From an uncultured Aquimarina sp. (GTDB lineage: Bacteria; Bacteroidota; Bacteroidia; Flavobacteriales; Flavobacteriaceae): 64,000 nucleotides of DNA. A program made the position numbers and the translations under genes. Shown piece by piece: positions 1-8,102 of the stretch. The stretch spans positions 434,001-498,000 of the forward strand of contig CANLEM010000002.1 of NCBI GenBank assembly GCA_947489685.1. Direction: 5' to 3'. The notes below the pieces were generated by a model that ran no database searches, was not told the origin of the DNA, and saw only the letters and a list, made by a program, of their open reading frames with translations. How positions within the stretch are numbered: the stretch's first letter is position 1; each line of letters begins with the position of its first letter.

Positions 1-226
1 GAAATCTGTAGAAAGTTATGCTCAAAAAGGAGAAAACAGAATCTATGTTCGATTTATTATTGACACTAACGGTAGTATTACAGATATCCAGGCAAGAGGT
101 CCAGCTGTAGCATTAGAAATAGAAGCAAAAAGAGTCATTGGGTTAATCCCAAAAATGATTCCGGGTCAGGTAAATGGCGAAGTTGTAAATGTGCAATTTT
201 CAATGCCGATCAAATTTAATATTTAA
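1..226 (+). CDS. TonB C-terminal domain protein, 3' end only (partial)
   Basis: An open frame enters at the window edge (codons begin at base 2) and stops with TAA at 224-226, leaving 74 C-terminal residues. They contain a TonB_C-like fold: IYVRFIIDTNG, then ITDIQARGP, EAKRVIGLIPKMIPG and a final strand ending in PIKFNI. The same pattern recurs with high identity inside the next gene (IYVRFKIDTLG, DIQARGP, EAKRVIAMLPQMIPG), so the two are tandem paralogues. By analogy this gene is probably also an M56 peptidase-TonB fusion, but its N-terminus lies outside the window. The gap to the next start is 31 nt, so co-transcription is likely. Confidence 0.75.
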   Translation, partial: KSVESYAQKGENRIYVRFIIDTNGSITDIQARGPAVALEIEAKRVIGLIPKMIPGQVNGEVVNVQFSMPIKFNI

Positions 227-257
227 AAAAACACCTAAATACTCAAAAATCAAAGTT

Positions 258-2033
258 ATGTTGCAGTATCTCTTATATGTGGTTATTTTTCAGTTATTCT
301 TTTTAATAATATATGATATTTTTCATAAAAAAGATACCTTCTTTTCTTTAAATAGGGTTTATCTGCTTTTTACATCGATACTATCTCTTATTCTTCCGTT
401 TATAAAAATTGATAGAGTAAGAGAAGTTATCCCAGAAGAATACATAGTTTCTCTTCCTGCTGTTATTATTGGCGAGCAAAACCTACCCGTATCTGCATCA
501 AATATTGCTGAAACCACTACTATTTACAGTCAAATAAATTGGTTGTTTCTAGCATATGGAATAGGAGTGTTTGTGATGCTCTTTTTGTTTGCGAAAAAAA
601 ACTACAAGCTTCAGAAATTAAGAAGAAATTCAACTCTTAAAAAAATAGATCATTATCACCTATGTACCATTCCTAATAGTAAAGATGCCTTTTCTTTTTG
701 GAACACTATATATTTGGGCGATCAAATAGCCAATCACGAAAAAGAGCAGATTATCATTCATGAAATTGTTCACCTTAAAGAAAAACATACTATTGATCTA
801 TTGTGGTGCGAATTACTCAAAATTATCTTTTGGTTCAACCCCTTGGTATACATTTATCAGTCTAAATTAAACTCTTTGCATGAATTTATTGCCGATGCCA
901 AAAGTATAATCACTTTAGGAAAGAAAAAATATTACGAACAGCTACTTCATACAGTTTTTGACACAGAAGATATTGCATTTATAAATCAATTCTTTAGTCA
1001 TTCATTATTAAAAAAACGCATTGCAATGTTACAAAAAAGTAAATCAAAAAAAATAGCCAAGTTTAAATACATAACCCTCATTCCTATTTTAGGACTTATG
1101 ATCATTTTTGCCTCGTTTTCTGAGCAAATTCCTATTGAAAATAAGGTTGATTCTTTTACCGACATACTCGAAAAAGACATGAATAAAACCCCTGATCTTA
1201 GTGATGAAAAAAGTTTTAAAAATACAAAATCCATACAGAAAACTGTAAAAATTGGTGCTTCTAAAAAAGCCACACCTCCCCTTAAAACATATAAAGAAAC
1301 ATTAACAGACAGTGTAAAAAAACCCATCCCTTTTAGTCTAGTAGACAAGATTCCTACAACAAAATTTTGCAAGGGTATTACCAATAAAAATGAAATGAAA
1401 AAATGTGTTTCTGATGAGATTAAAAAACTTGTTGCTATAAATTTTAAAACTGATGTTTTAAAAGATAATGGACTCACTGGTATTAATCGTATTTACGTGC
1501 GATTTAAAATAGATACTTTAGGTAATATTGTAGATATACAAGCCCGAGGACCAATTCCGCCAACAGAGATCGAGGCAAAAAGAGTGATCGCTATGCTACC
1601 ACAAATGATTCCTGGAGAGTCAAAAGGAGAAAAAGTAGAAGTTTTATATTCTTTACCGATTGTTATTAATATTCCAAAAGAAGAGGCTGAAAACCATGAA
1701 AACAAAGCAGAGACTAGAAAAAACAATATTGCTAACATAACAGATCAACAAGTCCTAACAGAAACACTTACCGACTATGACGACCATAATATCAAATCTG
1801 GTTATTATTTGGTTTCTAATATTTTTAAGCATGATTCTTATTATCAAAGAGGGTTAAAAAATCTTCAAAAAATAGGACTCCCTGCCAAAAGTTTTAAAAA
1901 CCCTAAAGATGAGTATTTCTATGTGTACTTAGAAAGGTATGATGAGTTAGAAGAGGCAAAAAAAATGCTTTTAAATAATTTTGATGGAAGGTTTTATGGC
2001 GACTTATACATATTGAAAATAAATGGCAAATAA
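258..2033 (+). CDS. M56 (BlaR1-type) membrane peptidase fused to TonB_C and a SPOR-like domain
   Basis: I place the start at ATG 258 (MLQYLLY...), because the upstream in-frame extension is in the tail of the preceding gene; this gives 591 residues. The N-terminal third has hydrophobic membrane helices and a cytoplasmic zinc peptidase site, HEIVH at about residues 168-172 followed by FWFNPL and HEFIADA, as in M56/BlaR1 sensor proteases. A further helix lies near residue 280. The periplasmic part carries a TonB_C-like domain (about 394-478) and ends in a SPOR-like segment (about 520-591; GYYLVSNIF...YVYLERY). Known M56 proteins act as sensor-proteases that cleave BlaI-type repressors; no BlaI gene is visible here, but it could lie upstream of the window. 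It overlaps the following TPR gene by 11 nt. The signal sensed is unknown. Confidence 0.8.
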   Translation: MLQYLLYVVIFQLFFLIIYDIFHKKDTFFSLNRVYLLFTSILSLILPFIKIDRVREVIPEEYIVSLPAVIIGEQNLPVSASNIAETTTIYSQINWLFLAYGIGVFVMLFLFAKKNYKLQKLRRNSTLKKIDHYHLCTIPNSKDAFSFWNTIYLGDQIANHEKEQIIIHEIVHLKEKHTIDLLWCELLKIIFWFNPLVYIYQSKLNSLHEFIADAKSIITLGKKKYYEQLLHTVFDTEDIAFINQFFSHSLLKKRIAMLQKSKSKKIAKFKYITLIPILGLMIIFASFSEQIPIENKVDSFTDILEKDMNKTPDLSDEKSFKNTKSIQKTVKIGASKKATPPLKTYKETLTDSVKKPIPFSLVDKIPTTKFCKGITNKNEMKKCVSDEIKKLVAINFKTDVLKDNGLTGINRIYVRFKIDTLGNIVDIQARGPIPPTEIEAKRVIAMLPQMIPGESKGEKVEVLYSLPIVINIPKEEAENHENKAETRKNNIANITDQQVLTETLTDYDDHNIKSGYYLVSNIFKHDSYYQRGLKNLQKIGLPAKSFKNPKDEYFYVYLERYDELEEAKKMLLNNFDGRFYGDLYILKINGK

Positions 2034-3213
2034 TATAAGAACAAACTTACTGCTGATATTATTATTACTGGGAATAGCATCCAAAATTAATGCGCAATCC
2101 TCGGCACTAGCAATTGCGGATAGTTTATATCACCTGGATGATTTTTCTAATGCAATTCAAAAATATCAGGATATCACGCCAAAAGACCAATATATTCTTC
2201 TTCAAATTGCAAAATCCCATAAAGCTAAGGGCACCTATACAGATGCGCTCTCGTATTATGAAAAGGCAATTACAGAATATTCGTCTGATGCTGTTACCAA
2301 ATTTGAGTACGCAAAATTACTTACAACAACACGTAAATTTATCAAAGCAGATAGTGTGTATTCAATACTGGTCATTGATTACCCTACAAATCCTAATTTT
2401 CAATACCGATTAGGAATCGCTAAGAAATTGTTGAAAGATTCTACAGCCATAACCTATTTTAAAAAAGCTTTTTCTTTAGATAGTACACATCAAAAAAGTT
2501 GCTTTCAAATTTCTAAGTACTATCTTAAAAAGAGAAATTACGATATGGTATGGGACACTGCTAATCTTGGATTACATTCTTATCCAGAAAACGTTGAATT
2601 AATAAGCGTTTTGGGGCAAAATTTTCTCTTGCGAAAAGATTATTATGGTGCACTCCCTTATTTTGAAAAATTACTTGCCTTAAACTATAAAAATGAATTT
2701 GTTCACTCAAAATTAGGGCTATGTTACAATCAAACTAATAACTTTAAAAAAGCCGTTATTCACTTTACCGAAGCATTAAAATATAATAACAAAGTACCTC
2801 AACGATATTCAATGTTAGCCTATGCGTATCAAAGATTAGAAAACTATGAAAAAGCATTAGAAAACTACAAGATGGCAATAGAACTTAAAGATCTACCTAT
2901 TGAAGAAGAACTTTTTTCTATAGCTTTGGTATACCGATTTAAAGAGGATTGGGAGAAGGCAATAAAATACGCGAAATTATCTCTAAACGAAAACCCAAAG
3001 TATGTTAGAGCTCAATATCAATTAGCAATGTTTGCAGATGCTTATTATAAGGATCCAAAAATTAAACTCAAATACTACAATGAATATTTAACCAAGTATG
3101 GGCAGGATAAAAGGCGAAAATATTTTAATACTATAGTTGAAAAAAGGATTATTCAACTTGAAGAAGAAATTGAAACGAATAGCACCAAGTTAAGCAATAA
3201 CAAAATGCCTTAA
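2023..3213 (+). CDS. secreted TPR-repeat protein
   Basis: A 396-residue protein with a signal peptide ending near residue 25 (hydrophobic LLLILLLLGIA, then KINAQ). The rest is a series of tetratricopeptide repeats, for example ALSYYEKAI, AVIHFTEALKYN, ALENYKMAIELK and AIKYAKLSLNENP. It is therefore a periplasmic or surface protein-interaction scaffold. Its ATG overlaps the end of the M56-TonB gene, implying translational coupling and a shared function, perhaps as partner of the M56 sensor in the envelope. It lacks catalytic motifs. A strong terminator follows 20 nt after the stop codon. Confidence 0.75.
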   Translation: MANNIRTNLLLILLLLGIASKINAQSSALAIADSLYHLDDFSNAIQKYQDITPKDQYILLQIAKSHKAKGTYTDALSYYEKAITEYSSDAVTKFEYAKLLTTTRKFIKADSVYSILVIDYPTNPNFQYRLGIAKKLLKDSTAITYFKKAFSLDSTHQKSCFQISKYYLKKRNYDMVWDTANLGLHSYPENVELISVLGQNFLLRKDYYGALPYFEKLLALNYKNEFVHSKLGLCYNQTNNFKKAVIHFTEALKYNNKVPQRYSMLAYAYQRLENYEKALENYKMAIELKDLPIEEELFSIALVYRFKEDWEKAIKYAKLSLNENPKYVRAQYQLAMFADAYYKDPKIKLKYYNEYLTKYGQDKRRKYFNTIVEKRIIQLEEEIETNSTKLSNNKMP

Positions 3214-3232
3214 TCAATCACATTTAAAATAA

Positions 3233-3263
3233 AAAGAGGTTATCTGTAATAGATAACCTCTTT
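3233..3263. terminator. bidirectional rho-independent terminator
   Basis: A perfect 13-bp stem (AAAGAGGTTATCT, loop GTAAT, AGATAACCTCTTT) is followed by T residues on the (+) strand and by a T-rich run on the (-) strand. It sits between the convergent ends of the TPR gene (3213) and the DUF5060 gene (3290) and can serve both. Confidence 0.9.
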
Positions 3264-3289
3264 TTTTGTCTAAATAACTACTTTTTTTA

Positions 3290-6200
3290 TTACTCTTTAA
3301 TTATTTTTTTAGACGTTATAATTTTGTTTGCTTTATATTCCTCTAGAACATTCAGAATGTAATATCCAGATGGCAATTCGCTAACATCGATAACGTTTTG
3401 TCCATCTTTTATAACTACTTCTTTCTGCAATATTCCGATAGAATTAAATATCTTAACTCTTGATCCCTTAGCAACTCCTGATACATTCAGGAAGTTAGTC
3501 ATAGGGTTTGGAAAAGCTTTGATATTTGTATTATCCACTCTTTCTTTCACTAAAGAATTAGATACATATGTAACCACTAATTGAGGTGGTGTACCGGCTC
3601 CATTTTCTTTTGAAGCCAAAGCAAAATCATTACCAGAAGTCATATTTAAAACCAATGTGACTTTATCTCCTGATATCGGGCTTGCGCTAAGGTTTATCGT
3701 TTTATTGTTTCCTAAACCGAAGCTAGAATTAAGATTTCCTAACTCTATACCCGTAGATGGCTTATTGGTAGTAGACAAATTGTTTTCGGTCCAATTATTA
3801 GTATTTCCTTTATTCACAATTACATTACCATTACCTGGATCCGAAGTTACTTTAAATTTTAATTGAGCGTTCGTAATGGTTCCGTTAATTGAAGAAAGAT
3901 CAAACATAAGATACGCTGTTCTTTTACCCCGTTCTATCCTAATAATATCATTATTATAACGAGTTGTTCCTTGCATATACGCATCATGAATTGGCGACAA
4001 TGTAACGGTTTGCTCTACAGGAGTTGCAGGTAAAGCTGTGGTAACTACTTTATCAATATTAAACAGGTAACCTGCGGCACCTTTATATAACAATCGAACT
4101 GTTTTTTCTCCAGCCGAAAGAGGAATAGTTACAGTATACTTTTTGTAATTATGCCATTGCCCGGTTACAGGAAGAGAAATAGTACCTACATTGATACCAT
4201 CTTCTATAATATCTACTTGTCCTCCTACACCTGCACTTGATGCATAGATGTCAAAAGTATACTCGCCACTTTCACTCACATTTGCGACATAATCCGTATA
4301 ATCTCCATTCTTTATAAACCCTAAATTTTGATTAGAAGTTCCTGGAGTATTTTCAACACGTACACTACCTGATTTGGCACTGAAGTTTTCTGCTTCAAAA
4401 GTACCAGGGATATCTATTGCTACGGCGGGAGGTGGTGTGTTGTCCTCAATTTCGACAACGACACTTGTTGAAGTAGTAGTTGCACCGTCGTTATCTGTGG
4501 CTTTTGCAGTTACATTGTATGATCCTACATTTACAATAGTCGTGGTTACTTCGTAAGGAGCGGTTGTGTCTTCTCCAACTTTATTAGTACCTATATAAAA
4601 TTCAACTTTAGATACTGTACCATCACTATCTGAAGCATCTGCGGTAAGTGTGATTGTTTCTCCTGTTTGAAAAGTTACTCCACTCGCAGGAGATGTCATT
4701 CCAACTTGCGGTGCTTTATTTTCTGTACCTCCGTCGTTACAATCTACTAATACTTCAGCCGGACCATTTCCATTAGGTTTCGTATATGTTTTAGATAAGA
4801 CGAATTTATCCATTTCGAATCCGTCTTCTCTTAACGAAAATGAGATTGTATGTACCCCTGCCGACGGAATATCTAAGAATATCTTCTGTGCTTCGCCACA
4901 GTGATTTGCTTCCGTTCGTTGTTTACTCTCCCAGGTCCATTGGTTTTTACCAGCACACCATTGCATACGCTGGCCAGATGCTGGCCAATTTCCATTAAGT
5001 CCAACATGAACTCCATTATCTTCTGATCCGGTAGAATGCGCACGTACCCAAACAAAATATCTACCAGCACTCGTAAATTTCACTTTATAATTTACAATGG
5101 TAAGCTGCCCAGCTGTATTGCTAAAATTCTCTCCAACTATTAGTGGGTCGCCATGAGTAACTCTTGTATCTGGTAATATCTCCAAATATCCACCTTCACT
5201 TGCTCCATTATAATGATTTGGATCAGGATCCGGAGTAGGAGTACCTGATGTGTTTGCATCAAGAACATACCATTTTCTCTTACTTGTTTTTTCCTGACTG
5301 GCAAAATGTTCGGCTTCTACGGCTACCACTCCGTTTTGTTCGAGCGCCACACAACCTTCGCCATCTGTACCACCATCTCCACCGTCATTACAATCCAGTT
5401 CAAAAATAAGTTTTGGCGCTACCGCACCTTCTTTTGATGAGAAAGACACATCGTTACCTCCAGTTTGTTTAATTATCAAAGAAACTGTTTCTCCAGGTGT
5501 AACTCCAGATAAAGCCCATTGATAAGATTGACCTACACCATAGGTAGTATTAAGCGAGCCTATTTTAGCTCCTTCTGCTGGTTTATTACTATTAGAAAGA
5601 TTACCTTCTGTCCAATTATTAGAACTTCCTTTAAAAATTTCTATGAGCCCATTACCACCATCAGACGATACTGTAAGCTCCAATTTTACTGCTGTTACAT
5701 TTTCTGTAGTAGAAGGGGCAGTAAATTTAATATACGAAATTCTGTTACCACTTTCTACTCTAAGGTCTCCTGTATTAAATCGGGTAGTTCCTTGAAGATA
5801 TGCATCCTGAGTTGCAGTTGCAACTTTTGTATTATCACAACCACCCCCATTTCCGTTACCATCTTTACTGGTAATTAATGCAACCCAATCATTATTATCT
5901 GGAGCAACTAGGTTTCCTCCTAAAGTAGTCTTAGTTGTCAAATTTCCTCCAGAACGTGGGTTATACCATTGTACATCGTACTTGTTATTACCCGAGGGCA
6001 GGCTTAATCCTGTAGAACCCCCATTAGGTCTGTATACTGCATATATGTTACCTGCTTTGGCTAATACATAATCATTATTATCTGATGTTACTCCATCGGC
6101 ACTTACCATATCCACCATATCAGATTGCAAGTTATTATTAAAAAAGGCAAGGGCATATCCTCCTTCTTGGTATTTTTTACCTCTTTTTCTATGATCATTA

Positions 6201-7684
6201 CCATTGATATCACCATCATCATTGGTATAACCACTATAATATTCGACTCCAGCACCTCCGGCCATAAGGGTTCCCCATAGTACTCTATGTCGAACTTCTT
6301 TGTCCGAAACTCTTACGCCAATGGAAGCATTACCTTGCTCATCATTTGCTACGATCCATTTTTTACCAGCGTTTCGAGACTTTTCTACCCATCTTTTAAT
6401 ATCATTATGAACCTTACTTTTGTCTGTTTGAACAGAAGCTCCTGTTAATTCTGAATTGTTTCCGAGCAATGGATTATACCTTTGATCTTGTTGATTAGGA
6501 TAGGTATGAATCACAATATTATGATCATATGGATCAATATTTTTAATATACGAAGCAGTTGCTTTAGCAACATTATCTTTTAAAGTTGTTTCCTCAGTTA
6601 AATTCCAGTTTAAAGCCAAATGATGGCTAAATCTTGCAATAAGTTCACGATAGTATAATTTACGTTCTCTACCAAAATTATCTCCATCCATCTTATTGTC
6701 ATTCTCGGTCTCCATAGTCTTAAAATGCAGATATATTCCTTTTTTATCTGCGTATTCCATAACCTTTTCCCATTGTGCTAGTTTAGAAACATCAAAACGA
6801 TCTTTGTTTACCTTATTCCACTGTTGTCCTCTAGGCGTATTACCATATTCTTGTTCTGACACCTTTAAGGTATGCGGAAAAACGGCGCCTCCGTCTCCAG
6901 CGGTATTCCAAGTTAAAAAAGACATTACATTAGCTCCTTGACTCGACAAGTAATTAAGCATTCCTAATATTTCTGTTCCTTTTCCATTACCCCAAGTATA
7001 TGTGCTCGCGTCAGCAGCGACATAATCTCTTTGGTGGGGTTGCCAAGTTTTATTTCCTATTTTATTTAAGTTATTATTGTAGCTCGGCGTTGCATCAAAA
7101 TCTACATAATTAAAAGCGTTCTCAGGAGAATCTGCTCCTGCTTTCACGAACCAAGGACCATTAGGGCTTGAGGGATTTGTTCCTATATGCTTTAAATAAT
7201 GTTCTCCTACGTATTTTAATCTCCCAAGGCTTTTACCTCTGAAATCTCTTCCGGATTTATCAGATTCTGCAATGTTAAAGGCACCTGTGCTGCCATTCAT
7301 AAATCCGGCACCAGAACCTCCTCCATTAATAGCAACATTAGATCCTGAAGTAAAGGATGCAGACCAATTCCACGTCCCGGGTTGATCGGGTGCAAAATGT
7401 ACTCTCCATTTATTCCCAGAGGTACAGCTATTATTTTCGGCATTACCACAAGCAGCATAGTATCCAGGAATTTTATAACTCCTATTACTACCTTGATGAG
7501 TAAATGTCACTTCCAGATTAAAATCTGAAAATGGGTTGGGGTTTGCCGTTTCCGAAGTATTAGGACCATTAAAAGTAAGCGTAACTTTGTGCCATCTTTT
7601 CAGTTCTCCTTCGGGTGTCTGAGCTTTAACCAAAAAGCCCATCACAAAAAATGCAATTAAAAAATTGAGTTTGGTAAGTTTCAT
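3290..7684 (-). CDS. T9SS-sorted DUF5060 glycoside-hydrolase-like protein with several carbohydrate-binding modules
   Basis: A 1464-residue secreted protein. In order: signal peptide (1-22); DUF5060 beta-sandwich (about 23-125); a TIM-barrel-like region (about 140-560) with acidic motifs such as NLTEE and ANDEQG; a segment resembling the collagen-binding domain often paired with DUF4038-type barrels (about 525-610); a DNRLRE/CBM96-like module (about 611-770); a module resembling the GH115 C-terminal domain (about 786-980); a bacterial Ig domain (about 988-1085); a CBM6-like domain beginning GTFEAENFSAKSG (about 1091-1210); a second DNRLRE module (about 1228-1375); and a T9SS type A sorting domain (from about 1385; FPNPM). 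Members of this family act on polysaccharides, but I cannot name the substrate; neighbouring enzymes suggest cellulose or an algal galactan. It is probably transcribed alone. Confidence 0.75.
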   Translation of the reverse strand: MKLTKLNFLIAFFVMGFLVKAQTPEGELKRWHKVTLTFNGPNTSETANPNPFSDFNLEVTFTHQGSNRSYKIPGYYAACGNAENNSCTSGNKWRVHFAPDQPGTWNWSASFTSGSNVAINGGGSGAGFMNGSTGAFNIAESDKSGRDFRGKSLGRLKYVGEHYLKHIGTNPSSPNGPWFVKAGADSPENAFNYVDFDATPSYNNNLNKIGNKTWQPHQRDYVAADASTYTWGNGKGTEILGMLNYLSSQGANVMSFLTWNTAGDGGAVFPHTLKVSEQEYGNTPRGQQWNKVNKDRFDVSKLAQWEKVMEYADKKGIYLHFKTMETENDNKMDGDNFGRERKLYYRELIARFSHHLALNWNLTEETTLKDNVAKATASYIKNIDPYDHNIVIHTYPNQQDQRYNPLLGNNSELTGASVQTDKSKVHNDIKRWVEKSRNAGKKWIVANDEQGNASIGVRVSDKEVRHRVLWGTLMAGGAGVEYYSGYTNDDGDINGNDHRKRGKKYQEGGYALAFFNNNLQSDMVDMVSADGVTSDNNDYVLAKAGNIYAVYRPNGGSTGLSLPSGNNKYDVQWYNPRSGGNLTTKTTLGGNLVAPDNNDWVALITSKDGNGNGGGCDNTKVATATQDAYLQGTTRFNTGDLRVESGNRISYIKFTAPSTTENVTAVKLELTVSSDGGNGLIEIFKGSSNNWTEGNLSNSNKPAEGAKIGSLNTTYGVGQSYQWALSGVTPGETVSLIIKQTGGNDVSFSSKEGAVAPKLIFELDCNDGGDGGTDGEGCVALEQNGVVAVEAEHFASQEKTSKRKWYVLDANTSGTPTPDPDPNHYNGASEGGYLEILPDTRVTHGDPLIVGENFSNTAGQLTIVNYKVKFTSAGRYFVWVRAHSTGSEDNGVHVGLNGNWPASGQRMQWCAGKNQWTWESKQRTEANHCGEAQKIFLDIPSAGVHTISFSLREDGFEMDKFVLSKTYTKPNGNGPAEVLVDCNDGGTENKAPQVGMTSPASGVTFQTGETITLTADASDSDGTVSKVEFYIGTNKVGEDTTAPYEVTTTIVNVGSYNVTAKATDNDGATTTSTSVVVEIEDNTPPPAVAIDIPGTFEAENFSAKSGSVRVENTPGTSNQNLGFIKNGDYTDYVANVSESGEYTFDIYASSAGVGGQVDIIEDGINVGTISLPVTGQWHNYKKYTVTIPLSAGEKTVRLLYKGAAGYLFNIDKVVTTALPATPVEQTVTLSPIHDAYMQGTTRYNNDIIRIERGKRTAYLMFDLSSINGTITNAQLKFKVTSDPGNGNVIVNKGNTNNWTENNLSTTNKPSTGIELGNLNSSFGLGNNKTINLSASPISGDKVTLVLNMTSGNDFALASKENGAGTPPQLVVTYVSNSLVKERVDNTNIKAFPNPMTNFLNVSGVAKGSRVKIFNSIGILQKEVVIKDGQNVIDVSELPSGYYILNVLEEYKANKIITSKKIIKE

Positions 7685-7775
7685 AATTAAAAAAATTCTA
7701 GTTAAAAATTTGATTTATGTGTTAGTAATTAATTTTTATTGACAACTAAATCTTGATAACTAGGGGTAGAAAAGT

Positions 7776-7791
7776 GAGGTGCCGCCACCTC
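7776..7791 (+). other. GC-rich hairpin with T tail in the DUF5060 upstream region
   Basis: GAGGTG-CCGC-CACCTC followed by TTTTT on the (+) strand has the form of a rho-independent terminator, although no (+)-strand gene is visible upstream. On the (-) strand the same hairpin lies about 90 nt before the DUF5060 start codon, so it could be a leader structure. Which strand is functional cannot be decided from sequence alone. Confidence 0.45.
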
Positions 7792-8042
7792 TTTTTAATA
7801 TGTATCGGTTACTACTTATTTCTTATTTGTTTTACGATTCGTTTTGATATTTTATATTTCTAAGATGTAAATTCTCTTAATTACATCTTGTACAAAAAAG
7901 TTAGTTTTATTTAGATGCTCGGTTACATGCTTAAGCTAAATCGTATTCCCAGTACGATTCTATAATTAAGGATGTGTGTTTTGTAAGTTAAAATTAAGAG
8001 AGTTACACCTCCTATTTGGTACAACTAAAAGTTCTGTGTAAA

Positions 8043-8074
8043 AAGGGAGCCCCATTATAAGCTAAAGCTCCCTT
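8043..8074 (-). terminator. terminator of the GH5 gene
   Basis: Arms AAGGGAGC and GCTCCCTT enclose a 16-nt loop. On the (-) strand the stem ends in a T run. It starts about 28 nt after the GH5 stop codon. Confidence 0.75.
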
Positions 8075-8102
8075 CATTACATTTGATTTAGGGTTCCAAA
8101 AA

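Larger units (their letters stand above)
7685..8102. other. 418-nt intergenic region
   Basis: The space between the DUF5060 gene and the end of the GH5 gene. It holds the GH5 terminator (8043-8074), a GC-rich hairpin at 7776-7791 and a 7-bp hairpin at 7939-7959 (AATCGTA, TACGATT). I found no convincing TTG/TAnnTTTG promoter for the DUF5060 gene and no credible small ORF. Confidence 0.5.

Noticed and set aside
998..1477. 159-codon (-) ORF opposite the M56-TonB gene
   Set aside because: It is the complement of a clear coding gene; no family features.
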